From contig JANFAH010000007.1 in NCBI GenBank assembly GCA_024663395.1, positions 496,001 through 560,000 on the forward strand: a stretch of 64,000 bases of DNA. The letters are read 5' to 3'. The notes beneath the pieces were generated by a model. That model was not told where the DNA came from. It saw nothing but the letters and a program-made list of their open reading frames with translations, and did no database searches. The stretch comes from Pisolithus tinctorius. Its lineage: Eukaryota; Basidiomycota; Agaricomycetes; Boletales; Pisolithaceae. The position numbers were made by a program, and so were the translations under genes. Positions within the stretch are counted from its first letter, which is position 1. Each line of letters opens with the position of its first letter. Positions 32,141 to 43,689 of the stretch are shown piece after piece.

Positions 32141-33505
32141 ATGGCAAAAGACGATCATTCCTTACAAGTCCCAACCCTAAATGCGGACAGAAGCAACTGG
32201 CTATACTACAAGGCTCAGGTTGAATGGGCCATCAGCTCAAAAGGGCTGATCAGACACCTGACTGGCTTGGATGCAAAACCAGAGGACCCTTCAGCAGGGA
32301 AAGATGCCTCCTGGAAGCCCACAGCCATGGAGCAAAAACTTGTTAGTGAATACCCAGAAAAACTTCAGCAATGGGCTAAGGACAATGGATACATCAAGCA
32401 AGTGATCACTGTGTCACTCCTGGAATCCCTGTTCCTTCGAGTCCTGAAGGAAGAGACTGCGAAGAGTGTGTGGGGTGTCCTCACTGACCTTTTCCAAAAC
32501 AGCTCTCATGTTGTTGCAATTGATCTTTGGAGAAAACTCCAAGAATCCCACTGTTTGGAAAAAGGCAATGTCTGCACTCACTTTGACAAGATGTGTGCAC
32601 TGTGTGAACAACTTGCTGCACTTGGACAGTCAATCACAGATGACGACTTTGCAGCCATCATCCTCAGTTCACTTCCCACTTCTTATGACTCCAACCTTGC
32701 AGCTATGACATCTTTGGCCCTAGTCATGCAAAAGGACCTATCTCCAGACTTCATCATCAAAGTAATTTCCAATGAATATGATAGGCACCAAATGCAGACA
32801 AAGAGAGGCAACTCTGGAAACTCTGGAAATTCCAAAGATGTGGCTTACTCAGCGAAGGATGGAAAGAAGTCCACTTGTGAAAACTGTGGAAAGAAAGGTC
32901 ATATGAAAGACCAATGCTGGGAAGAGGGTGGTGGAAAAGCTGGGCAAGCACCCAAGTGGTTCCAGAACAAGGGAAAAGGGAAAAAGAAGGAGAAAGGCAC
33001 CGGAAAAGCAGCCACTGCAGCCAGTGCATCAGCCAGCTCGAGTGCACAGACCAGCACTGACTCAGAACCTGATGGAGTTTGGCTAGTGCACCTGCAGGAC
33101 AACGACTGGCTTACAGAAATTGCGGAGGAAGAAATTCCAAACCCCCAGGACATTGTTAATGATGAAGAAGATGCATATATGAACAACTACGACCATGTTC
33201 TCCTCGCAGGTGAAAACCTAAATTCCGCAGAAGAGACCATCCTGTTTGACTCTGGTGCTTCACATCACATGTCCTCCTACTGCAGCAAATTCCTCGATTA
33301 CAAGCCAATCGTACCCAAACCTATCACTGCTGCCAACATCCACACCTTCCATGCCATTGGGAAAGGCGATCTTGCAATCTCACTCCCAAATGGCACTGTG
33401 CAAACCCATATTCAACTCAAGGATGTGCTCTATGCTCCCAAGATGGGAATTACACTCGTTTCCATTAGCAAACTTGATGTTGCTGGGTATGCAGCATTAT
33501 TCTGA
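32141..33505 (+). pseudogene. Copia-1 gag and protease
   Basis: ATG 32141, 454 codons. Gag region: WLYYKAQVEWAIS near the start and a CCHC knuckle CENCGKKGHMKDQC near residue 248. Protease: LFDSGASHHMSSY near residue 367. The stop at 33503-33505 (TTC TGA GAC) sits where the frame should go on into integrase and is most simply a CGA to TGA change. Further stops follow before 33638. Confidence 0.85.
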
Positions 33506-33637
33506 GACAAGCATTGTCAAAATTTTGATGCTCAGAAAAAGAAAGTAGCTTAAATTCTGATGCAAAAAGGCCTCTATTGTCTCAAATGAGCTCATCATGC
33601 CTTTGCAGGCCTAGCCAAGACTACAGAATCCCTAACC

Positions 33638-34323
33638 ATGGAGGAGATTCACATCAGGCTTGGCCACATTGCTCCCAAAGCCATCCAGCACATGCTCAAG
33701 GATGGCACAATCACCAGAATTAAGCTGGATGAGGTGCATTCCACCATGGGTGTGTGCAATTCATGTGAATATGCCAAAGCCACTTGGAAGCCCATTGGGA
33801 AGGAGTGCGACCCACCCCACCATGAACATCTAGGTGATGAGGTCCACACAGATCTCTGGGGACCTTCTCCAGTCCAAACCCCTGGCCACAGCCAATACTA
33901 CGTGTCATTCACAGATGACCACACCCATTATACCACCCTATTCTTGCAGAAGATGAAGGCTGAGACCTTCATGTCATACAAGGCCTATGAAGCATGGCTG
34001 AACATGCAGTTTGACACCAAAGTCAAGCGACTTTGCTCAGATCGAGGGGGAGAGTACCTTAGTGCGGAATTTTCGGAATATCTGAAATCCCAAGGCACAG
34101 AAGGACATGTGACCATCCATGATACCCCTGAACACAACAGAGTTGCAGAATGACTCAACAGAACACTCATTGAGTGTGTACGTGTGATGATTCATGCCAG
34201 CAGCCTACCCAAGAACCTCTGGGGGGAGGCCATCATGCATGCTACTTGGCTCAAAAATGGCTCATCGACTTGCTGTCTAGGCACAAAAACTCCCTATGAA
34301 ATGCTCTACCAAAGACCACCTGA
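33638..34323 (+). pseudogene. Copia-1 integrase, broken by a stop and by element B copy 4
   Basis: Zinc-binding part HIRLGHIAPKAI..CNSCEYAK; core HTDLWGPSPV, SDRGGEYLSAEF and EHNRVAE, followed by TGA at 34151-34153 (family has Arg-Leu-Asn-Arg-Thr, again CGA to TGA). It continues to YEMLYQRPPD, where B4 is inserted. The C-terminal part resumes at 36141 (LSKIPVWGCCVKVHD). Confidence 0.85.
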
Positions 34324-36137
34324 TGTCACACACCAAAGGTGTTTGGTGAGGTGGACATGGATGCAGCTGATGAATGGAGATGAAGACCATAGCCCTCATG
34401 TGAGGAAGGACAGCCAGAAATGCCAGCAGTCATCCCTTGCACAAGAACGAGTCATCAATGCCAAAGAAAAGAAAGGAGAAAGCAAGTTAAGCGCTGGTTA
34501 AAATTCTTAAGTGCCCGTGTACAGCATTCCAGTTTTCAACATATCTCTGCCATTTCTGCAGATACCAAAACCATTCCCACACTTGCTTGTAGTGCTCAGC
34601 CATGTGATCCTACCTTCCAAGATTGGAAAGGATTTGCACACTCCACACATTTCTACAGCACTCCCTCCAAAAGATGCTCATTTCACTAATTCTTCTGATA
34701 TGGCTGCCTCCACATCAATCATTTCACTTGTCCCCTTTGCTAGGGACCATGGCTACATATATCTACCAGGGGTTCCTACCAGCTTCCATCCTGAAGCATC
34801 CTGGTACATCCTGTCCTCGTCTGCCCCCTCCCAGCCCATCCAGCTTGGACAGTGTGTTCTTTTTGTCAGTATGACCTCTAGGAGGACATTCTTTGGTTGC
34901 CTCAGGTCTGTCATTTGCTTGGAAAGGTCTTATGTGGTCATTTCAGTCTATCCAGTCCAAGAAGCATATGGATCCTTCCTCCCTGCTCCCTGCAACATCT
35001 TCATACCAGTCTTGTCCATCATTCTTCCAAAATTGCAACAGCTACAGTATAATCTACTGTTCTCCACTCTCCCTGATCGCATCCATGAGGAGTATGATGC
35101 ACATCTTGCCTCCTTGTTGCAAGATACAGCAGAAGATGCTCCCCCTTCATCCTCTCTTCCATCAGAGCCTCATTCATGAAGTTTTTTTATTTGCTTCACT
35201 GAGAGGATGGTTTGGGGGGGAAAGTTGTGATCCCCTATGCTCCTGTCACCCCACAGACCCCCAAAGCTTGACCCCTGTTGACATCTGACTCACCCTGTCT
35301 GCTTTTGGATGTACTATATTGGCATCAGATCAGTGCTGCCTCTCTGTCATCCTACCTTGGCCTAGAAGCGATCTCTTCGAGATGTGACATGCACAGCCTC
35401 CCCCTAATGCGATTCCAGTGCGCTTTCCCAGTTTCTGACTTTACTTGACTCATACTTTGACATCCTGACTGTCTTTGACTCACTTATTGCCAATACTTAC
35501 CAATCTTTTGGCCTTGCTTACAGATTCTTCGCTTTTTTGGCTTACTTATCCTTACCAATGCTCACCAATGCTTTCTAAGACGATTACCCACTGCTTACAT
35601 TCCTTACTCATCAGTTACCAATCACTTACCAAGTGTTTGCACCTTGTTTTCCATAGGCAATGCCCCTGTACTGTATATAATCACTGTACTTAGATAGCTA
35701 AAGAAGAAGACATCAGAGAGCCCCTCTTGCTTGCATTTTATCATCTCTCAGTAAATCATTCATCAGCTTCGATAGTTGAGACTTTATTAAGGGTCTAGCT
35801 ATTGTCTACTTCACTTATCATTGTCTATCATCAATATACTTTGCTCCAAGCCCTTCCTGAGCTCAGTGCAGCCTAGGACATTGAATTAAGTCATCATCCA
35901 TCCATCTGTAGGCTGACAGCAGTCTACCCCATCACAATCTATTGCATTCTTGCTCCCTCTTTGTCAGGAGCACCCCCAACCCTCAGCACTCATCTTTGAG
36001 TGTTGTAGTTTGCAAAAACCCTCCCAAATCAAAGGTTCTACCATCTAGGTACCGCATAGGCACACCACCACTTGCTCTTTTTGTCTTTCATGTTGGTTTT
36101 GGTTGGTTTCCACCACTGAACCTCACTTTGACTCACA
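34324..36137 (+). mobile_element. Element B copy 4, strongly diverged (about 1.81 kb)
   Basis: TGTCACACACCAAAGG to TTTGACTCACA. Flanks ctga and ccaa are both one CpG transition from ccga, which also restores the copia reading PPD-LSKIPVWG. Many indels against copies 1-3 outside the ORF but none inside it. TATA-like gtatataatc at about 35675. Confidence 0.85.
34700..35179 (+). CDS. Element-B ORF, copy 4 (159 aa, diverged but intact)
   Basis: ATG 34700 to TGA 35179, again exactly 480 bp. Starts MAASTSIISLVPFARDHGYIYLPG. Retains SMTSRRTFFGCLRSV, LERSYVVISVYP, EAYGSFLPAPCNIFIPV, LPDRIHEEYDAHLASLLQD and a Pro/Ser tail. Differences from copy 3 fall often at third positions (for example GGC/GGG, CTC/CTT, AGA/AGG) and there is no indel over 159 codons, while the region just upstream of the ATG has a 1-nt indel. 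This pattern supports coding constraint and this start. Function unknown. Confidence 0.65.
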   Translation: MAASTSIISLVPFARDHGYIYLPGVPTSFHPEASWYILSSSAPSQPIQLGQCVLFVSMTSRRTFFGCLRSVICLERSYVVISVYPVQEAYGSFLPAPCNIFIPVLSIILPKLQQLQYNLLFSTLPDRIHEEYDAHLASLLQDTAEDAPPSSSLPSEPHS

Positions 36138-38966
36138 CCAACCTCTCAAAAATTCCAGTCTGGGGATGTTGTGTCAAGGTCCATGACACCTCTGGCTCCA
36201 AACTAGACATGCGAGCCCAAGATGGACACTGGGTAGGTTTTGACCCTGAGAGAAATGGCCACTGCATCTACTGGCCTGACACACGAGCAATCAGAATTGA
36301 AAGAAGTGTCATTTTTGAGTGCTGAGATGTGTCTGTACCACATGGTGTGCCACTCGAGGGGGAGCAGGGGAATTCCGATGCCCCAGAAAGAAATTCCGAA
36401 GCCTCAGAACAGAATTCCGCAGCTTCACAGGGAAATTCTGAGGCCCTGCAGATAGTCGAGCAACCCACCGAAGCAACTTCGGAAATTCTGAGACTCATTT
36501 CAGACCCACTCAGAGACAATTTCGAGACACCTCAACCTCAACCTCGTCGTTCCACTCACCAGTGCTTCGAATCAGACTATATGAGGCATCTACATACAGG
36601 GGAAGGCACTTGTGATGGGCGTGTCAAGTCTGGGCCTACTCCAACCAACTCCAACGCTTAACAAGGTCTAGAGGAGGGTCCAGAAGCAAGTCCGACACAG
36701 AAGAACAGAACTCCAACTAGTGGAGTGTCGGCAGGAATGAAGACCGCTGAGACAAAGGCAGAGCGGAGTGAGGGCATCAGGTTTAGCTCGTGCGCTACCC
36801 CCTTGCACGATCTCAGCCCTTGTATTTCAGAGGGAGAGTACAGACGGAGAGTCGGAGATAACTCTGACAGACAGGAGACAGAATCAGAGGGAGTAGGAAC
36901 TAAGTTGATATTCGTACTGAGGAATCAGTGGAGTACAGTACATGTTTTTATACTGCTACGGAGGTACAGTAATCGGAATTGGAACTGACATATGGAGACT
37001 CATAAGTTTTCAAGTAAAACTTCCTGGACAACGAATGAAGGGTAGACGGAGGACATACGAACGGGTAACACTGAACATCCAGAAAAGGAAGCAGTCCAGG
37101 CGCTGGGCCATGCGGTGAGCACACTGCGGAGTACCTGACTGCGAAGGTAGTCACATGACCCCTCAGAGAATGGACCGCTCGGTCCAGTAGGAGAGCAACA
37201 CAAGTCTGACAACAGTTGGAGCGGAGATGGTTCGCAACCAACAGAAGTTGGGCGGAGTTGGTGCGGAGCGAGCAGATGACCAGCGGAAAAGGTTGCGGAG
37301 TGAGCAAAGACCTATGACGAACGCACGGTTATGACAGGGTGCATCCCTCTCGACATTGTAAAAGAACTCTGAGAGAGTGATAGCAACCCAAACAGCCTGA
37401 AATCCTGAGAAAACGCTACCTACATATTTGACAAAGAACTAGCTACTGATGAAGAAGACACCAACATCATGTATGCTATGGTGGGAGGGATGGCTGGACC
37501 CATCAACAGTACATGAGGCGAAATCCCAAGCTGACTGGCTGAAGTGGCAAAATGCCATAAATGTGGAATTACAGAGCCTAGAGGAAGCACACACCTGGGA
37601 TGTCATTGAGTGCCCCAAAGGTGCAAATGTCATAGGATGCAAATGGGTCTTCAAGATCAAATGCAATGCTGCCAGAGAAATCGAGAAGTACAAGGCCTGC
37701 CTAGTTGCCAAGGGCTACTCCCAGATACAGGGCATTGACTATGACGAAACATATGCTCCCATTGCAAGACTCACATCTCTCCACACCATACTAGCAATCA
37801 CCACACACAATGACTGGGATATCGATGTATTTGATTTCCACTTGGCATTCCTCAATGGCAAACTCAGAGATGGTGAAGACATCTACATGGAGCTCCCTGA
37901 GGGCTACACTGTAGGGCGGAATTTTTCCCATCCAGTTGGGAAGCTAAATGTAGCATTATACAGCTTGAAACAAGGCACACTTTGGTGGTACCAGAAGCTA
38001 TGCACTACTCTTGCTGATCTTGGGCTCACCAGAGCACACACAGACTGGGGAGTGTTCTATGGGCACATAGGATTGGAAATCCTCATCCTTGCCAGTCATG
38101 TCGACGACTGCACTGTAACAGGCAGTTCCCTATCATTAATTCACTTGTTTAAACAGGAGATCAGCACTCATTTTAAAATCTCTGACCTAGGGCCCATCAG
38201 TTGGCTACTTGGAATGAAGGTGACATGGAATAGAGAAGCCCACACCATATCCCTGTTGCAGCAGTTGTACATCAAGGCCATCCTAACAAAATCCAACCTC
38301 ACTGACTGCAAACCTGCCACAATTCTGATGGACCCTGGCATAAAACTCTCCCACGGAGAAATTCCGCAGCCAGCTGAAGAAGCTGCACACATGAAAAACA
38401 TACCCTACCATGCTGCTGTTGGCTCCCTCATGCACCTCGCTGTTGGAACATGCCCTGATATTGCGTTTGCTGTCTCCACGGTCGCACAATTCAACAATGC
38501 ACCCAACATGACTCACTGGGAAGCTGTGAAATGAATCTACAGGTATATCTCAGGCACAAAAGCACTTGCTTTAACATTCAGAAATTCTGAACGAGGCCTT
38601 GAGGGCTATACTGATGCAGACAGAACTTTGCAGGAGCATCAATGTGCTATAAGCGGATATGCCTACCTACTGGATGGTGGAGCTATCAGTTGGGCCTCAC
38701 AGAAACAGGAACTCGTAACGCTCTCCACTGCTGAAGCGGAGTATGTCACAGTGTCACAGCAACCCATGCAACCAAAGAGGGCCTGTGGCTTCGACAACTC
38801 ATCAGGGAGGTTTTCCGACCACTCAAACACCCTATCCCACTGTATTCCGACAGCCAATCTGCCATCGCACTTACCAAAGATGGCAGCTATCATGCTCGCA
38901 CAAAGCACATCGACATATGATACCATTTCATTCATTTTGCTGTGGAAAACCATTCCTTTCGTTTAA
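36138..38966 (+). pseudogene. Copia-1 integrase C-terminus, RT and RNase H, decayed
   Basis: 36141-36320: KVHDTSGSKLDMRAQDGHWVG (GAG_pre/IN linker type). 36330-36620: Gln/Ser/Glu-rich spacer. Solo LTR J interrupts at 36622. RT from about 37470: SLEEAHTWDVIE, FKIKCNAAREIEKYKACLVAKG, VDDCTVTG in place of the usual YVDD box, WLLGMKVTWN. TGA at 38532-38534 inside EAVK-IYRYI (CGA to TGA). RNase H LVTLSTAEAEYVTVSQ, then a frameshift near 38760; the other frame continues to KHIDI and the end. Polypurine tract gaggggga precedes 39078. Confidence 0.85.
36622..37336 (-). mobile_element. Solo LTR J, reverse orientation (715 bp)
   Basis: TGTCAAGTCTGGGCC to ACGGTTATGACA on the plus strand; reversed, it starts TGTCATAACCGTGC and ends CCAGACTTGACA like LTR-G'. 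Flanks gggcg / gggtg form a 5-bp duplication with one CpG transition. CpG-rich, unlike the copia around it, so younger. Confidence 0.8.
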
Positions 38967-39077
38967 TTTATTGTCCTACTGACAACATGGTCACCAATAC
39001 CCTTACCAAACCTCTACCTAGCATCAAGGCAAAACACTTTGCATCTGCACTCAGACTTCATTCCAATTGAGGGGGAG

Positions 39078-40277
39078 TGTCAAGAATGTGATCTGGAATT
39101 ATGGTAGCATCTCAGAGTTTCGCCCAGAGGGCTCAGAGTTGTTCCCCAACCCTCAGAATTAAATTCCAATGTCAATGTGCTTACTAATGTCATATCCATG
39201 ACTCTCGGACTCGTTCCCAGTCCAGTCCGGACCCCTAGCCCCTATCTCCGGTCAAGTCCGGTCCTAGTCCAGCCTAGAAAACCCAATCCCGGCCCTAGAT
39301 AACTCAACTCCGGCCTGCATAACTCAAGTCCGGTGTTTTACCCCTATCTCCGGTCCGTTTCGGCCTCCCGGCCTCGCACTGCTCCACCCCAGTCCTCCTA
39401 GGTCTATGTCTGGGTCACCTGGACATAACTCCGGTCTGTTTCCCTTTGTTTGTACTATATTTAGTCTAGCCCATTCATCTGACTTTTGCTTACTGTACAA
39501 ATCCTGTGTCTGACCCCGGTATGCCGGTCACCCAGACTTTGGCTATTAGCCTCTGCATAGCCACTGTGGCTATCCTCGTCTTGCTAATCATCTCACTAAT
39601 AGCTTATTCACAAGTCCAGCTCTATGTTCATTATCCCGGACCGGCCTCATGTATTTAACCCCTGTACATACTTCGTAGCACCCTCAGTCAGAATATCAAT
39701 TAAGTATTACCCTCAACTCCGTACTACCCCTCGAGACTACTCTATAGCTAAGGCCGAGCCTTAAGCTATCCCCGACCCCTGTCCCAGACCTCTCCCTGGC
39801 TTGCATAAGGGTACAGCACATAAGCTGAGACCAAGGGAGGTAGATCCAACCCCGGACCAGCTTCCCCTTGTGCGCACTCCAACACCGGTCAGTTTCCCAT
39901 GCTACCGGTCTTATTCCCGTGCTCCCGGCCTTAAGTCCGGTCCTCCGGACTTAGCCCCTAACCTCCGGCCTCAACTCCGGTCTAACTGGACTTGGCCCCT
40001 GTCTCCCGGCCTTGATTCTGGCCACTCAGACTTGGCCCCTGTCACCTGGTCTTGAAGCCTGGTCACCTGAGGGTAAACCCATACTTCACAACTAATTATG
40101 GTACTATAAATTTTCCGCACCATTCTTTTCCACCTCAGTGACTGCTTCATACACTGAGGTGAGTATGGCTAAATTCCTGCTTGTTTACTTGGTACTGATG
40201 TAGTGTAGAAACTCATACCTTCATTAGGTACTAATATAGTGACTGCTTTGTACACTGAGAAACTCATACCTTCATTA
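39078..40277 (+). repeat. Copia-1 3' LTR, interrupted by C5
   Basis: TGTCAAGAATGTG to CCTTCATTA; 292 bp after removal of C5 and its duplicate. Aligns fully to 31785-32076. Confidence 0.85.
39188..40090 (+). mobile_element. Solo LTR of family C, copy C5
   Basis: 903 bp, TGTCATATCCATGAC to ATACTTCACA. Perfect duplication actaa (39183-39187, 40091-40095). The empty site is present in the copia-1 5' LTR (gcttactaattatgg). Confidence 0.95.
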
Positions 40278-40282
40278 TTGGA

Positions 40283-40683
40283 TGGGTGCCAGGCTAAGAC
40301 AGAAGCCCCTCATGGTGGGCTCCAGTTGTAGGAAAATAAAATAAAAGGCTGAGAGTGAGGGGTTGGGTGAAATCTGAGGGGAGAGAGTAAGCCAAAAGGG
40401 GCTTCTATAGCCTGGAACTGGATGGAGGGGACATCTGAGGACTTCTATGACTGTCTGGGTGCAGGGAAATGACCTGCTCGATTTTGTCTCTCATCTGTGG
40501 TAACTCATCTATTCTTTAAAAAAAAACTCATTCTGGACTGGTGAATAGACATGTCAAGGTGGGGAACCAAACCTGAAGTGGACTGGTCTTAAGTCCACTG
40601 GTTTTCAAGGTCAGACACCAAAGTTTCATTCTCAGCATTGTCCTCATTGGAGCCTTGTGGGCTTGGCTCCAAGAGGGGGATAC
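40283..40683 (+). other. 3' end of an LTR-G element with polypurine tract; no gene
   Basis: No coding region seen. Ends ggctccaagagggggatac before LTR-G, the same polypurine form as elements A and C. Contains an A9 run at about 40517. Confidence 0.5.
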
Positions 40684-41268
40684 TGTCATGACCATGCCTC
40701 AACCACCCTAGACTGGCTCTACCCCAGTTTTGACTGGTCTACCCCAACCCTTGCCCTGGTCCTGGCCTTTACCCTTAGACCCAGAAACATGTTAGCTCAT
40801 GAGGCACTGCAAGGCAGTGCCCAATCAAGCTGTTCACTCAGTTGGTACTGGGCCAGTGTAGTACCCAGCCCAGCCACTAGTCCTGCTCCAGTTCCCAGTA
40901 ATCCTTTGTTCATAGTCTTTGCTTGATAATATTCTTTGTAATCACTACTTACCAATGTGTTTACCAATCATCACTGTACCAGCACAGACTAGTCTCCAGT
41001 GCTATGTTACACTTAGGTTACTTCTAGTATTTAAGCTGTAGGATAATCTGTTTTAGCCTCAGTCTGAAACCAACTTAGTCTCATCTAACCCAGTCCCTCT
41101 GATCTCTGTCTTCTGCCTCTCAACTGGACTGTGGCCCATGCAAGGGAATAGTGCTGTGCCTTCAGTCACTAAGCCCAACAGTCCAACCCTCTAAGTTTCC
41201 TCATCTGCCCTCTGACCCCTGACCAGACTCCAGACTGGCCTTGGACTGGTGAAGACCCAGACTTAACA
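40684..41268 (+). mobile_element. LTR-G (585 bp)
   Basis: TGTCATGACCATGCC to CAGACTTAACA. It has cagtctgaaaccaacttagtc and gcccatgcaagggaatag, parallel to LTR-A and LTR-G'. CpG-depleted. Confidence 0.7.
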
Positions 41269-41323
41269 GGTCATCATCACTGGGACCATCATCATTGGGG
41301 TCATTACCCCTGGGGTTGTTGTC

Positions 41324-41460
<137 letters not shown>

Positions 41461-41697
41461 TGGGGATGGGGGTGACTGGGTGACATGGTGTAGGAGTGTT
41501 GGAGGTACAAGCTCTTGAATCAGCTAATGGACTCAGGAGAGTGCCTAGCAGTGCCCAAGGCAGCTAGAGCAGCTTCTCAATGAGTTCCACTGGCTGAGGC
41601 AGATTCAGGGTTAGTGGTAGCACAGCCACATGGAGGTTGTACATGAGTTCTAGTAGCCATTAGAGTTTAGACCCACACAAGTTGGAGTCTGAAATAC

Positions 41698-42237
41698 TGT
41701 CAAGTCTGAGATTCTGGGGTCAAGACTGGGCTGGAGACTGGTAGTATCATAAGGCTGAGGGGGGTCAGAGTACAGAGGGTAACAGGGGACAGAGAGTGGA
41801 TTAATTGGACTTAGTGACTGAGAGTGCAGTGCTATTCCCTTGCATGGGATGCAGTCTGAGACCAAGACAGAGACAGAGATTTCAGGGTGAGACTTAGTTG
41901 ATTTCAGACTGAGGATACAGGCTAAGTAGATACAAGTTTATATACCAATGATGAAGTATAGTACAGAGACCAGTAATGCCAGTCTTGTAAGGATTGGTAA
42001 TGTGACTGAATAGCAGGCTGTACTAGTGAACATGACAAAGACTGGGGGACCAGGACAGAGAAGAAGGCAGGATGGGGATGAGGCCAGGGTTGGCTCAACT
42101 GAGTTAGCACCTCAAATGCACACTGCTTTGCAGTGTCATCCATGCTAGACCAACTAGAGGTTAGACCAGACAAGTCCAAGGCTGGGATGAGTAGGTGTGA
42201 GGCTGAGTCCAGCCAGAGTCAAGACATGGTTATGACA
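41698..42237 (-). mobile_element. LTR-G', reverse orientation (540 bp)
   Basis: TGTCAAGTCTGAG to GGTTATGACA on the plus strand. Reversed, it shares the start TGTCATAACCATG, cagtctgaaatcaactaagtctca and cccatgcaagggaatag with LTR-G. No target duplication seen (aatac / catcc). Confidence 0.65.
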
Positions 42238-42868
42238 CATCCACTCACTAGATGTTTCAACATGGACATGAATGTAATGACACTGAAGCATAGGTGCAAC
42301 AATAGAGGCAAGCTCAAAGAAGCTCAAGCCACATGAAAATCTGTGGCTGTGCATGGTTTTGCTGTGGGTCAGCTACCAGTGGCTCAGCTTGAGCTGATGA
42401 CAGCTGCAGCTTGGAGTCAATAAAAAGCCCAAGTTACAGCAACTCTAGATCACAGCACAGTCACTAGTTCATCTCTTAGGACAATGCTTATTGAACTTAA
42501 AATGGAATTTAAGGTAAATAAGGTTAAACAAGTAAAAATTAGACTGCTGTCAAAATACTGATTTGAAGGCAGAGAAGTGCAGGGAATGCTAGAATGAAGC
42601 ATGGTTGTGACATGTTGACTAACTGACTTATTGTCATTAGAGAAACTTCAGATACCTATTGAGTGGGAGCATCATCCTCAAATTCATTGTTCTTGAACAT
42701 TCTGGCCTCAACAGTATTGAACCTAAAGCTTGACTGTCCACAGTCTACATGGCTACAATGTGTGATAGCAACAGTTACATTTCAATCCATGTCAATTCCA
42801 TATCTTCTGCTATATTTGCAATATCCTGGATGTAAAACCCTTGTTTGGCTCCTTGCCCCTCCTACAGT
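42238..42868. other. AT-rich, CpG-free region, no gene recognised
   Basis: About 630 bp between LTR-G' and the gene fragment at 42869. No repeats or convincing frames seen; it may hold the decayed 3' part of that gene. Confidence 0.4.
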
Positions 42869-43381
42869 TTATTTGCTGAAACAATCACAGAATGAGTACT
42901 TTCTAAACACTGAAAATGTCCACATACACATGCGATTCTCTGATATGACTTTGATAATAGCCTCACATAAACCATCCATATCCCCACTGTGATCATGGAA
43001 AACTACATTGGTAGTTTGAGAAATGGTAGTCTGCATGTTTAAGCTGTTATATTTCTCCACAGCCAATGACAATGCCTCCTGATGATGATATCTATCTTGC
43101 TTTAGAAAGTAAAAATACTCCACAATAAGCAAGTATCCTGGGAAAGTGATTAAGTTGGTGCAGGTGTTTTTGAATAAAACATTACCAATAGAATGCTTAG
43201 CTATGGACTGGGCAGTCAGGAACCTCCCAAAGAAAGTGAAATCTTGCAGCACATCATGAATGCCAGTGTTAGGGTCCACTCCAAATGCAAGCTGGAATGA
43301 TACATTTATTGATGAGACATGGGGAAAGATTGATTCAATACTTACAAGCTGGAATGGGGGAACCAGATGTATCAGAACCAT
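42869..43381 (-). CDS. Unrecognised gene fragment, possibly two exons
   Basis: Minus-strand frame of 170 codons, ATG 43381. A good 54-nt intron is visible at 43345-43292 (gtaagt..cattccag), between PPFQL and LAFGVDPNTG. Because 54 is divisible by three the frame is open either way. The exon-2 protein looks natural: FGVDPNTGIHDVLQDFTFFG, FKNTCTNLITFPGYLLIVEYF, KQDRYHHQEALSLAVEKYN, MQTTISQTTNVVFHDHSG, LCEAIIKVISE. I do not recognise the family. The frame ends at FSK-stop, after a possible donor (agaaagtactc), so the true 3' end may lie further left. CpG-depleted, perhaps a decaying duplicate. Confidence 0.45.
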   Translation of the reverse strand: MVLIHLVPPFQLVSIESIFPHVSSINVSFQLAFGVDPNTGIHDVLQDFTFFGRFLTAQSIAKHSIGNVLFKNTCTNLITFPGYLLIVEYFYFLKQDRYHHQEALSLAVEKYNSLNMQTTISQTTNVVFHDHSGDMDGLCEAIIKVISENRMCMWTFSVFRKYSFCDCFSK

Positions 43382-43689
43382 GAATTAGTCACAGTAAGGG
43401 AGGACAATAAAGGGAGCACAGTTTTGCCTCCTGTGACATTGCTCACCTCCTATCAGGAAAAATATCACATCAATGCACCAAGGGTGATGGGAATCAGATG
43501 ATGCAAATCACAAATATAGCACTTACAGACTACCATACATATTGGCATAAACATCAGAAGACATCCAGGTCAACATGGCAGATTTACACACAGTCTGATT
43601 GGCAAAGTGCAACAAGAATGGAAATGGGAGTGATTAGGAAGGATCTGCAGTTCCATGGAACTGACTCACATCTGGCTAATAAAAGTAAT

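Larger units (their letters stand above)
31785..40277 (+). mobile_element. Copia-1 (Ty1/copia), decayed, with three nested insertions
   Basis: LTRs of 292 bp (31785-32076; 39078-40277 with C5 inside). Perfect 5-bp duplication ttgga (31780-31784, 40278-40282). The primer site after the 5' LTR is ggttatgagccccgct. Coding order gag-protease-integrase-RT-RNase H on the plus strand, as in copia. Nested: B4 (34324-36137), solo LTR J (36622-37336), C5 (39188-40090). LTR differences are nearly all CpG-type. Confidence 0.9.

Noticed and set aside
36725..37307. ORFs between 36.7 and 37.3 kb as copia-1 coding sequence
   Set aside because: They lie within solo LTR J, which has its own target duplication and breaks the copia frame.
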